Positions 1-8,908 of a DNA stretch of 20,526 nt are shown one piece after another. The position numbers were made by a program, and so were the translations under genes. The notes beneath the pieces are model-generated. The model was not told the origin of the DNA, searched no databases, and saw only the letters and a list, made by a program, of their open reading frames with translations. The DNA is from Haplomitrium mnioides (lineage: Eukaryota; Marchantiophyta; Haplomitriopsida; Calobryales): contig JBNGIS010008667.1 of the NCBI GenBank assembly GCA_049999725.1, positions 1 through 20,526 of the forward strand, read 5' to 3'. The first letter of the stretch is position 1. Every line of letters begins with the position of its first letter.

Positions 1-83
1 AAAGGTTTGAAAAAACCTGAGACCAACCCGGAGCCTAAGTTATCATCTTTCCAAATAGTGAAGTTTTCCTCTCTAGTCCGGGA

Positions 84-554
84 ATGGGCCATAACCATAC
101 ACGAAGGAAAAGACGGGCTAAGTATGTGTCGGAATACTCTTCTGATAGTTCAAGTAGCGATGAGGAAACAGAGGAGAGTTCTGACAGTGACTCCGATAGC
201 AGCAGCTCTGATTATCAGAGATCTTCAAGAAAGAAGAAGCAGAGAAATGAGCGAATGATTAGAAAGGCTGCTAAAGGAAAGGAAGCTCGCCTAGCAGAAA
301 TGAGTTCAAAGATAGAGGTAATGCAAGCTCTCCTTGCCAGCATCAAGCCAAATCTAGAGAAGGGCGCACGTACCTCCCAAGCTGCACAACCAGATGGGTG
401 GGTCACAACCAGACCCACGAAAATGATAGTTATGGTGTGCTGGAATTGTGGTCAGTCTGGGCATGTTTCTTCCAACTGTCCGGAACCATGGGGGCAAAGG
501 GATGGGTATCCAATTGGCATACTGTCCCAGTGTGGGGAGGAGGAAGCAGTCTAG
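84..554 (+). pseudogene. Gag C-terminal fragment with CCHC zinc knuckle, Ty3/gypsy-like
   Basis: Encodes the nucleocapsid-like end of a retrotransposon Gag, the part that binds element RNA. The 156 codons start with a basic stretch, then a Ser/Asp/Glu-rich acidic run (about residues 16-46), a Lys/Arg-rich helix (49-80), and one zinc knuckle with Cys119, Cys122, His127 and Cys132 (CWNCGQSGHVSSNC, the CX2CX4HX4C pattern). The first ATG in this frame is at 84, but the frame is open back to 39. No capsid domain is visible, so the true Gag start is probably to the left of the window or was lost. The frame ends at TAG (552-554) and continues open in the same frame into the pol-like part. Assignment to a retroelement Gag is firm; the exact family is not. 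Confidence 0.8.
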
Positions 555-1979
555 ACAAAGGAGGAAACCTCTGACTCAGAGGATTGTTATCAAGCAAGGG
601 CCAAGGCAAAATCCAAGTCCCACAAGAAGGGCAAACACAAGAAGGGCAAGCACAAGAAAGGGCAAAAGGCCAAGAAGTATGTGTCTCAAGTGTTGCCGTC
701 CCTCAGTGATTCTGACTACGAAAGGGAAAACCCTACATGGTTCTATCCGACACAACAAGAAGATGTGGGAGAACTGCAAGAGGCTTTGGAGGTAACCAAG
801 GACAAAACTGTGGTCAAAGAATTGGAAGAAATTATAGCTGAGGTGCCAACACCTACTCCCTACATCATTCAAGCTGAAGTAGAAGAAGCAGAACCGGAAG
901 GGAAGGAATCCGAAAAAATGTCGGGGGACACTTTGATGGTCAACCAAATTGAGCTGACAAGGAGCATGGGAGCCAAATCTGGTGTGGAGGAGATAATGAG
1001 GGATTGGACGACTGGTGGGAGTACTGGACCCAACCTGACAGAGAAGATAGACAAGTTGTTTGAGGCTAGCTTCATTTACCCAGTCTTCAACAGCAAATGG
1101 GTGTCCCCTCTAATGGTGGTACCCAACAAAACTGGACTGGAGGGCAAATCCAAGATTAAGGTGTGCCAAGACTTTAGGAAGCTAGATAAGGCAATCAAGA
1201 AGGATGATTACCCTCTACCATTCACAGAAGGGGTGTTGGACTTAGTGGCAGGGCATGAGGTCTACAGTTCCATGGGCGGCTATTCCTGGTATAATCAGAT
1301 ATGGATCCGGAAAGAGGACCAATTGAAGACAACATTTGGGTTGTGTAACGCGCCAGGAACCTTTGAAAGGATGATGAAGATTTTCCATAATTACTTGAGG
1401 AAGTTTTTGGAGAATTTCATAAATGCCTTTGTGGTGTATGGAAGAGCGTGTGATCATGAGCAGAATGTGAAGCTCACCTTCCAGTGTTGTCGGGAAACAA
1501 GGTTGATGCTAGTGGACAAGGATGGTTTCAGCTTAGAACCCAAAGTAAAAGGGGAGTGGACCACGCCGTACCCATTAGAGTTGGGAATCCATCAAATAAA
1601 AGAGGAGAGGCCAGATCAGATGGAAGATTGTAGCCTAGAGGACCAGAAGTTATCAAAAGTTGAACCTCATCTGGAGCCAGAAAAGGAGCTAACCTTGAAC
1701 CAACCCAATAGTCTTGCTGTCAGGGAAGAAAGTGTAACAGGCAATCCAACTGCAATTGACGTTGTATATAGTTGTATTCTTATAGACCCTGTGTACAATA
1801 CCTTTGTTCGTTCGTGGTTTGTCGTTTGTTTCCCGTGTGTGTTTTGTGTGAGTACCCCAAAGCTAGGGGAGGAAGGCCAGCAGAGTGGTCTGATGTTGTA
1901 CAGAATGGATGTCCATGTTGATAAAACAATTTTTGACTCAACTTTTGTGTGGGACCCAGGAAAGAATTTGAAGCTTTGA
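555..1979 (+). pseudogene. Reverse transcriptase-derived frame, catalytically dead, Ty3/gypsy-like
   Basis: Same frame as the preceding Gag part, after one TAG; first ATG at 681 (432 codons from there). Codons 555-680 give a Lys/His-rich linker with three copies of a 15-bp unit (HKKGK). No protease is recognised. From the ATG at 681, residues about 120-275 are a Ty3/gypsy RT: FIYPV.NSKWVSP, KVCQDFRKLDKAIKKD, PLPF, YNQIWI, GLCNAPGTFERMM, FINAFVVYG, CCRETRL. Motif A has Gly199 where the family has Asp, and motif C has Asn248-Ala249 where it has Asp-Asp. About 14 residues normally between KTTF and GLCNAP are missing without a frame change. RNase H and integrase are absent; residues after about 280 are unrecognised. 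The frame stays open for 432 codons despite losing activity, so it is either a non-autonomous element or a decayed copy. Confidence 0.8.
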
Positions 1980-2137
1980 CTGTATACCAAAGTGTGTGTT
2001 TTTTTGTAATTTCTTTCTAGGGGTTGTTAGTTTTATTATCTGACTTTTACCTCCAGCTAGAGCAACAACGACAATGCGTAGAGCTGCAAGGTCAACCCAC
2101 TGAAGGCCAGACGGATGTTCGCGGGGACGCTTCACAT

Positions 2138-2152
2138 TTAAAAGGGGAGTAA
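2138..2152 (+). other. Polypurine tract preceding 3' LTR
   Basis: The purine-rich stretch AAAAGGGGAGTAA lies directly before TGTCAGCC. This is the usual arrangement at the end of the internal region of plant Ty3/gypsy elements, where the tract primes plus-strand DNA synthesis. The 160 bp between the pol stop (1979) and the tract hold no recognised gene. Confidence 0.65.
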
Positions 2153-3404
2153 TGTCAGCCGGATGTTAAGGTACTTCATGCAAAATTTTCAAAAAAGTGC
2201 TTCCAATGTACACAAACAGGGTTCAATACATGTTTGAGGAGTAAGTAAGAATAAAAGGATAGAGATAAAAAGAAATAAAACTACTCTAAGTGTTGAGGGC
2301 CAAGCCAAGCCCACTAATTTCCTAACTATCTAACTTGGAGGACAGCTTGCCCTGGGGGTGGGTTTAGCCCTGAACTAGGTCCGTCCAGGGGCAGAGAAGG
2401 GAATACGGTGGCCTTACACCCCTTTAGGGGGCTGCCTCTCGAAAGAACGAAGGAGTGGGGGACTTATATAGTACATTGGCCTTTTGGAGAAACACTTATG
2501 GGATAATGTCTCGAGCTGACATTTGACGGGCAGACAGCACGAGGGGAGCCTTCGCACAGGGACATTTGCGCAGTGGAGCCAGGAATCGCAAAGAGAAGAA
2601 TTTTGGCAGGGAGAGGAAGGCAGTTCGATCGAGGGGTCAGTAGGAATCAGATGAGGAATTGGCAGGGGAGTTGAGCGTTGCACCAAGGAATAGGCGGTTG
2701 ATTGAATTCGTAGGTCTCGAAGGAATTGATCAAGCTTGAGGGATCAAGTGAGGTCTAATTCGAGGTTGGAAAGAGGTCAATGGTGCTTTGTGTCGGGGAA
2801 TTGAAAGCCACAATGTCACGAAATGCGCTGCACAGTCGATTGAACAAATTCTGGAGGTTTGGATTTCTGTTTTGGATCGTCAACATTTTGTTTCTTCTGT
2901 CGCTGGTGGATCTACTCAAAATCGAATGGGGAGGAGCTGTGACGAAATCAAACTCCAGTGGTGAAGAATGCCTCAACGAGGATATGAATAGAAGAATCAA
3001 CCCACTATGTGCGACATTCTATGAGCAGAAACGAAATATGAAGAATCACCTATAAGAATCCTTGCGAAGAAACGCTGGGGGATGAATGGCTCTGCGATGA
3101 AAGAATCAGCTGTGAGGCAGTTCTGCGAAATCTGAAGGCACCTGTTGCGAGCAAGTGATCTACGAGACGTCCTGCAGAAGAAGAGTTGGCCGAAGGCTCC
3201 TGCGAAGAAGTCAAATTGAAAATCTATGCGAGGGGAAGGATCTGCGAAGAGTCGAAGGCCAGTGTCCGTGGTGTCCGATCCGAAGAAACGGATCGGAAAC
3301 CAGCCTTCCTAAGTGGGGAACTTCACTTTAAATGGTTCCGATCCATCTTATGATGTGGGGAGGACTGGTTAAGAGGGATTCCGAAGCAGGTTAAGTAATC
3401 GAGC

Positions 3405-4090
3405 AGAAAGGTGATTTATCGAAGATTCAGACGACATGGAGGTAATTGGGAAAGTTCGAATCGGGTATCTTCAGAAAGTTCAAAAGGAATCTGCGGAGCT
3501 CTTAGTTCTTACAACGAACTTTTTACACAGGGCAGAGGAAGAACGTAGAGGCCGGAAACGTGACTTATCGACAATCCAACGCAAAAGGAGAACCAAGTAT
3601 AGAAACAGGGATAAATCGAAGACCTGGCAGGAAAGGGCACATGGAGCCGAAAGGGCGATAAATCGAAGGCGGAGCCCACTTAAAGGGGTTCCGATCTGCC
3701 ATCCGTTAGAGGGCACCCCACTTAATATGGTTCCGTATGACCTTCCTAAGTGGAAAAACCACTTAGCTGGATTCCGAAGGGGGCTAACAAGGGTTGCCGA
3801 AAAGAGGATATAGCGCAGCTCCAGTAAAGGAAGAAAGGGAGGGGAAACAGAGATTTATCACCTGTCCAAGGAGAAGCAAGCAGTACTGAAGCGGCGATCT
3901 ATCACAGGTTTTCAAAGAAGAAACGAGAAGGGAGCTCACGAAATGATGACAAATCATAGATCCGACCCTAGAAGAACCAAAAATGCCAGAAAGGTGATCT
4001 AGCACAGATCCAACGAAAGAAGAAGCGGTGCCAAAAAGAGGATACATCATCGATCCAGCAAGGGGCAAAAGCGGAGGTCCTTGGTAGTTC
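3405..4090 (+). repeat. Degenerate 45-50 bp minisatellite inside the plus-oriented LTR
   Basis: About ten diverged units, each roughly GGYGAT-TTATCG-CAGATCCAAC, then GAAGAAG, then GCCGAAAAGG. Clear unit starts are GTGATTTATCGAAGATTC (about 3411), GTGACTTATCGACAATCC, GGGATAAATCGAAGACC, GCGATAAATCGAAGGC, GGATATAGCGCAGCTCC, GGCGATCTATCACAGG and GTGATCTAGCACAGATCC (about 3994). A second motif, CCACTTAA..GGTTCCG, recurs near 3676, 3718 and 3752, and as a variant near 3324. The same two motifs appear reverse-complemented at 8186-8830, which ties the two LTR arms together. Confidence 0.65.
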
Positions 4091-4109
4091 TTATTCGAAG
4101 AGAACAATT

Positions 4110-4400
4110 CTTGCGGATGACGTGGCAGAAGGGAAGTCAGCGGGTCAACGGACAGTCAGCGCGGCGGTCCGCTACCTCTTTGCGGAGCGGCGTCGGACGG
4201 CGCCACAGCAGAAACGTGTCACCTCCACGGGACTCAGGAATCTGCAGGAATCTAAGAGATTCCGCGGGCATCTTGACATCGACGGATTGCGTGTCATTCA
4301 ACAGGAATCCGAGAACCAACGAGAATCTTATAGATTCCGCGGGAATCTCAAGCTTTGCGGAAACGTGTCGCTACGAGGGAGCTCGTGGGATTCTTCGGAA
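4110..4400 (+). repeat. GC-rich LTR block with TGACGTGGC and ATTCCGCGGG repeats
   Basis: Holds GATGACGTGGC (about 4116), then a segment around 4158-4202 (GCGGTCCGCTACC..TTTGCGG..GGCGTCGGACGG) that reappears reverse-complemented twice in the other arm (about 7745-7790 and 7900-7960). AGATTCCGCGGG repeats at about 4257 and 4332, and AACGTGTC at about 4213 and 4362. The block is non-coding as far as can be seen; its ORFs overlap in several frames and match nothing. It sits about 0.9 kb upstream of the TATA box of this LTR, so a role as promoter-distal U3 sequence is inferred. Confidence 0.55.
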
Positions 4401-5159
4401 GCGTTCACGGACCTCTGCGGGGACGAGTTGTGACGAGGGAAGATCGAAGAATTCTTCGAATTGAGGGTCAATTTTGCCTCGAAATTGCCATCAGATTTGC
4501 GTCGAGCCCTTGTCGTCTTGCAAAATTTAGCCAGAGCCTTCAAATTGACATCATCTCCACCGCCTTGCAAAAATAAACAGAGCGCTTGGAGTTTGCATTC
4601 TACGGTCAGCAATGAGCCTGCTCGGAGCGACACCCATTTCCATCGATCGACATCCAAACATAGGAAGAATCCAAATCAGAGGGAGGAGAAACGACAAAAG
4701 ATATGAGAAATTTGCAAGGGGTATAGGAGAGCTCACTCTGTTGTGGAGGGGACGGATAATTTTGTGCAGAGAAAGCAGCGGGAGACAAGGGAGAGAATTC
4801 TGGTGAGACTTCTTGTGAGGGGGTGTACTCATGAGGGAATGCTATCACAGGGTGGAGGTGGACTGAGGGAGTGCTGGGAATCGCTGGGCAGGAGGCTCTA
4901 GAGGTTCAGACTACTCAAGTGTACTCACATGTGAAGGCAGGCCAGCATTTGGAGGTGGACCAACACGTAGAGGAGAGGAGAATTCGTTCAGTCTGTATTT
5001 CGTGAGGGGCAGCCAAGGGGGTTTCCTGGTGTCGCCTTTGCTTTAGTTTGTGCAGGAGAATCAGTCCCAGAGGCAATTGGAGATTGCTGCTGGAGTTACA
5101 ATCTTGTGGAGGAAGGGAGAGGAGTGGCCATGTTAGTGCCTGAGCACTGCAGGGAAGAT

Positions 5160-5300
5160 CCATCCAATTCTCGGGTGGAGTGGGTGGCCAGCAGTCGAGA
5201 GGACTGTCTTCCAGAGGTGGAAGTTAAACAAGACCTCTTCCTAGCCTGAGGAAGTAAATGCAGGACTTCTCGCGAGGGAAGTTATAAACTATCTACAAAG
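5160..5300 (+). repeat. Conserved LTR core-promoter block, inverted match to 6530-6690
   Basis: Best-conserved stretch between the two LTR arms. Shared strings include GGTGGAGTGGG, CTGTCTTCCAGAGGTGGAAG, TGAGGAAGTAAA and CTTCTCGCGAGGGAAGTT, in the same order and spacing when 6530-6690 is reverse-complemented. The block ends at the TATA box (TATAAA at 5283). Retention of this block while the rest of the arms diverged suggests it is the core promoter. Confidence 0.8.
5283..5288 (+). promoter_or_regulatory. TATA box of the plus-oriented LTR
   Basis: TATAAA in the context AAGTTATAAACTATCT, at the place where the opposite arm has AAGTATAAATAGTTAG. The sequence downstream is G/T-rich and lacks reading frames, as expected of an R/U5 region. 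Transcription would run rightwards, toward the converging LTR. Confidence 0.5.
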
Positions 5301-5636
5301 AGTGGGTGAGTGGAGATAGAGTAGCAGAGAGAGTGATGTTTCTGGTGGATTATGTTTTCAGAGTGATATTAAGAGAGTAAGAAGAGAAGAAGATAATTTT
5401 GTACACAGTTAGAAAGGCCATTTTGTTAGATGTAGCTGTTGGGTTGTGTTGTCCATATTGTGGAGAGAATAAGTTAGATAGCTCTGTTGTAGGTGTTGGA
5501 GTAGTTAGACTTGCTGATAATTGAGTGCTTGGTAGAGTGTTTAGTCTTGGAGATGTTAGGACACAGCCTGTAGAGGAAGGCTGTAAGATCATCCATGTGT
5601 GACAATTGCATACACTCCTGTTCAAAGGGGGTGACA

Positions 5637-5862
5637 TTGAATATTTGCAAACAAGTGTTACATCAAGCACAGTGTGGATGTACTCCAGAATCAGTTGAAT
5701 TATGTTTTCTTTGTTTGTGGTGAGGAAGAAGACAGGTCTGTCTTGGGTTTGGTGATTGTGAGAGTAGTGTGGGAAGGACATGTGAGAAGTTCAGGATCGT
5801 TAAGACATGAATTCACTAACAAAGGTGCTGGGGCCGTCTCATTAAAGACCCTTGTTACTCTT
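5637..5862. other. Spacer between the two LTR arms
   Basis: 226 bp of T/G-rich DNA between the proposed end of the plus LTR and the proposed end of the minus LTR. A minus-strand ORF crosses this area but matches nothing and has the composition of U5-type DNA. Part of this spacer may still belong to one of the LTRs, because their 3' ends are placed only by short terminal motifs. Confidence 0.35.
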
Positions 5863-6486
5863 TGTCACCCTTTTTTCTGGAAAAAGCCTCAACCAGGTGT
5901 TAAGAGAGGAGGGAAGGGGGTGACACCACTTTCAGACCTTAAGGACTCTTCCTCTCCTTACAAGCCTATTGTGCTTTTCTCACTCCTCTTCTTCACACAC
6001 TCAAGTCAGACATTCAAACATTCACTCAGGTCCACATCCATAACACCCAGCTAGCTTTGTGCGATTCTTCCTCTTTATTCTTAGAACCCAATGACTTAGG
6101 CCCTGTCACCTTATTTGTGCTTGGGCAAAATGGTGCTGGTGACCTGCACAGCTGAACACTACAACAGGCAGGACTCCCTCTCTCAGGGTTGTCCCAGAGC
6201 TAAACTAGATTATCTTAACTATCCTAACATGCACTAATTCCTAACTATGCAAACAGGATCAGGAACAGAGAGCATTCACCCTCAGGATGCCAGACTTGTG
6301 TCAAGGGATTGGACTCCCCCTTCAAGTGTGTTCCCAGGGTCTGCTCAACTGATCCTATGTCCACTAATCTAACAATTCAAGGTGACACATATGCAGAAGG
6401 GAAATCTAACTACACATATATTGACAAACACATTTATACAATATACAAGAGAAAACAGAGTACTTGAAGGCAATCTGAAATTCTAA

Positions 6487-6495
6487 CTATTTATA
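6487..6495 (-). promoter_or_regulatory. TATA box of the minus-oriented LTR
   Basis: TATAAATAG on the minus strand, an exact plant TATA consensus, just downstream of the conserved CTTCTCGCGAGGGAAG-type block. Transcription would run leftwards into the U5-like tail, converging with transcription from the plus LTR. Confidence 0.55.
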
Positions 6496-6529
6496 CTTCC
6501 CTTGTGAATCCCGCCGCCTTACAACTGCA

Positions 6530-6690
6530 ACCCACACACCCTCCACTCCAGATAGTTTTTTAACTTCCCTCGCGAGAAGCCTTGCTTTTACTTCCTCAAG
6601 CTAGGAAGAGAGTTTCTTTTACTTCCACCTCTGGAAGACAGCTTTACCAGCTGCAGGTAGCCCACTCCACCCTCGAGCCTCAACGAGTCT
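6530..6690 (-). repeat. Conserved LTR core-promoter block, inverted match to 5160-5300
   Basis: Reverse complement shows GGTGGAGTGGG, CTGTCTTCCAGAGGTGGAAG, TGAGGAAGTAAA and CTTCTCGCGAGGGAAGTT, in the order found in the plus arm. The match extends more weakly upstream through AGTGCCGGTGCACTGCA (6691-6707 region) against AGTGCCTGAGCACTGCA in the plus arm. Confidence 0.8.
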
Positions 6691-6779
6691 TACTATGCAG
6701 TGCACCGGCACTGGCACAGCCCCCCCTTCTTAGCTCTACTTGAGAATTAACACACCAGAGTGTCCTCAGAACACTCTGG

Positions 6780-7316
6780 GCTGATGCTCACACACAAGGA
6801 ACGACAGAGACAACCCCAAGCTCCTCACTTGGCGGCCTCTCCCGAAGTCATAACTGGTCGGAATCCCTTCGAATCTACGTATCAGTAACCCTCCACTCTG
6901 GTCCACCGGCAAGGATGAGGTCACTTGGGTCTCCTTCCAGTCCTCCTCTAAATCCCCCTGGCCCCCTGGAGCTAGTACCCCTGCTTCACGTTGATCCTCA
7001 CTGAATTCCCACTCCAACCGCCCCTCGTTGCGGTTTCCTTGTCCTCAAGTCGTGATGCTTCTACACAGAGAATGCAGAGAAGACCTCAAGTCCTCCTATG
7101 GTGGCCTCTCCCGAAGTCCAGTCTGACTATAATACAATCGAGACACCGTATCAGTAACCCTCCGCTCTGGTCCACCGTTAAGGATGAGGTCACCTGGGTC
7201 TCCTCCCAGTCCTCCTCTAAATCCCCATGGCCTCCTAGAGCTAGTACCCCTGCTTCACGTTGTCTTGTCAGTGAATTCAAATCCCAGCCCCCCTTTGTTG
7301 CGATTCCCCTTCGCAT
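6780..7316 (-). repeat. Two-copy tandem duplication, 269-bp period, in U3 of the minus LTR
   Basis: Two adjacent copies read GGCGGCCTCTCCCGAAGTC (6831) / GGTGGCCTCTCCCGAAGTC (7100), and GTATCAGTAACCCTCC, GGATGAGGTCAC, TCCTCCTCTAAATCCCC, GCTAGTACCCCTGCTTCACG in both, all offset by exactly 269 bp. Edges are near ACACAAGGAACGACAGAGA (about 6791) and ACACAGAGAATGCAGAGA. Differences are scattered substitutions without indels in the core. It lies about 0.3-0.8 kb upstream of the minus-strand TATA box, where an enhancer-type duplication would sit. The plus arm shows no clear counterpart duplication. Confidence 0.85.
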
Positions 7317-7494
7317 GCAGTCGCCCCGCGCCTTGAGATTGCATGTGCATCAACCCGAAGAATTTCGAAGACAAACGATATATACTCCCCTCGCGCGCTG
7401 CCCCCCAACGTCCAATCCAATGAATAGTCGTTATTGCCGTTGGCTCGAAACAGGGGACGACAACGTGTAGCTTCACTGTTAGGTAATCTCGTTA

Positions 7495-8908
7495 CCACGT
7501 GATGGGAAGAAGCGCCGTGTGTCCAGCAGTTGGTTGAAGAAAATACGAGGACAACGGTAACTTGGAAGAAGAGCCACGAGGAATCTTGCAAGGAGAGATT
7601 CCGCATATTCTCGCAGAACCAGGTCCGAAGAGGCCTTCGGAGCCGACTTCCGAAGTGCCCCACGGAACTAGCTCCAAGGAATCTCCTTAGATCCCTCCGT
7701 AGATCCTTCTCTCCTCCTTGCGCCACGTCGTTCGCTGCACCACCGTCCGACGCCGCCTCGTAGGGGGTAGGCCGACCGTCGCGCTAACCTCTCCTTCCGT
7801 AGTTGACTCGCACGCTGCCCGAGGTCAAGTGAACTCCTCTCCAAGCGCCACGTATCCCGTGAAATGCCTCGGGGTCCCTAGCATCGCCACGTCCTCCGAA
7901 GGCCGCCGTCTGATGTCGCCCCGCAAAGGAGTAGGCGGACTGTCGCGCGGACCCTTCTTCCGAAGTTTGACCTTCGGAAACACCTCCCGACTCCTCAGCG
8001 CGCCACGTTTCCGAAGCCTCCCGCGGACTCCCTGCCCTCGTCACGTCATCCGTTGAACCGCCACGGACTCCCCTTGCTCGCCGAATAAGAACGGTGTCGA
8101 TGTTGCCGTTTCGACGTACCTTCGAAGTAAGACTTGCTTGCGCATGAGGTTAGCTCCGTTAACACTTTGGAAAGCTTGCTAGAAGAACTACTAGGCCCTT
8201 TCGGACCGTTCGCCCCTTTCAAACTTTCTGCCACACCCCGTCAAACTTTTACCTTTCTGGATGCCAAAGCGGCAAAGTGTCACCCTTTCGGCGCCGGTAG
8301 CTCCTTCGTCGGTCGCACCGGCGTTAGCGTCGTTTTCCGGCCGCTCTCATCTCGCTCGCCGACATATCGTGATTTTGTCGTGCCCTTCGTTTCTCCCTAC
8401 TGGATAGGCGCCATATTGCCCTTCTAGTTCAGCCTTCTTCCCGTTGGACGGTCTGCGTTAGGTCACCGCTTCGCCACTGATGCGTGTCGTTCAAACCAAT
8501 TTGCCGACAAGTCGTCTTTTCGCCTTCACTCGCTCTTCTTCGGTTAGATCAGTGATCAGTCCCCTTTTCGGCTCTCTTCTGTGAAACTCTTTGACGAATC
8601 TGCGCTAGGTCGCCCCTTCGGCTTCTGCGCTCTTCCTCCTCTCGGATCTCCGATAGATTGCCTTTCCGGCACTCTCCCGATTTCCTTCGGCCAGACCCAC
8701 GATAAATCGATGTTTCGGGCCCCTTTCCTTGCTTCCATGTTGGGTTCCTTGCGGATCCCTTTTAACCGGGTTCTCCACGTCGGAAGACGCTTCGGAACCA
8801 AGTTAAGTGGGCTCCCCAGTTAGGGAGGCGCCTTTCCGCAGACCCGCGGGCCTCCTGGTGCTGCCACGTCGTCCGTGGAATCCCGCGAAGGCTCTGGAGA
8901 CGCCACGT
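7495..8908 (-). promoter_or_regulatory. Cluster of ACGTGG (G-box/ABRE-like) motifs in the minus LTR
   Basis: The hexamer CCACGT (ACGTGG on the LTR sense strand) occurs at 7495, 7723, 7848, 7887, 8003, 8775, 8864 and 8903; six of these eight extend to ACGTGGC. The one at 7495 contains a full CACGTG G-box, and 8041 has TCACGTCATC. Several sit in repeated units such as GCCACGTTTCCGTGGAAT (8902) and GCCACGTCGTCCGTGGAAT (8863). ACGTGGC is the core bound by plant bZIP factors of the ABF/AREB type, so inducible LTR transcription is a plausible inference, not a demonstrated one. Confidence 0.5.
8186..8712 (-). repeat. Degenerate 45-50 bp minisatellite inside the minus-oriented LTR
   Basis: Reverse-complemented, about ten units follow the pattern CGAYYTATCGCAGATCC, GAAGAAGAGC, AGCCGAAAAGG. 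Examples on the minus strand are ATCGATTTATCGTGGGTC (8712), CAATCTATCGGAGATCC, CGACCTAGCGCAGATTC, CGACTTGTCGGC and GTGACCTAACGCAGACC. A GGAGCCCACTTAA..GGTTCCGA string adjacent to it (8790-8817) matches 3670-3695 of the plus arm. Overlapping ORFs in this stretch are by-products of the GC-rich repeat and match no protein family. Confidence 0.65.

Larger units (their letters stand above)
2153..5636 (+). repeat. Very long LTR (3' LTR of the Gag/RT element), proposed
   Basis: Starts TGTCAGCCGG right after the polypurine tract and is proposed to end at AAAGGGGGTGACA (TGACA 5632-5636), giving the TGTCA..TGACA inverted ends expected of an LTR and a length of about 3.48 kb. A second copy in opposite orientation (9432 to 5863) begins TGTCAACCGG and is nearly the same length. 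Order within the copy: unique 5' part with AATAAA motifs (near 2250 and 2275) and a TATATAG (2465), a 45-50 bp minisatellite (3405-4090), a CGCGG/ACGTG-rich block (4110-4400), a block strongly matching the other arm (5160-5300) that holds a TATA box, then a T/G-rich U5-like tail. ORFs here are short and match no family. An alternative 3' end is CTGACA at 2521 (369-bp LTR), which would not explain the homology with the minus arm. Confidence 0.55.

Noticed and set aside
1-258. 83-codon ORF from a TTG at 7
   Set aside because: Overlaps the Gag frame carrying the acidic run and zinc knuckle; no motif. Only its first part could be older Gag in another frame.
2153-2521. Short LTR alternative, TGTCAG..CTGACA with a TATATAG inside
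   Set aside because: TATA would lie only about 50 bp from the LTR end and polyadenylation signals would precede it; homology between the arms continues far beyond 2521. Not fully excluded.
5350-5781. 143-codon minus-strand ORF between the two LTR arms
   Set aside because: It is antisense to a T/G-rich U5-like region, has a low-complexity Thr/Ser/Pro/Leu composition and no recognised motif, and crosses the proposed LTR end.
5921-6303. A 383-bp block with TGACAC..GTGTCA ends after a purine run (5902-5920), resembling a short LTR
   Set aside because: No 5-bp duplication (GGGGG against AGGGA), no primer-binding site, and it lies within the larger minus LTR whose ends and contents are better supported.
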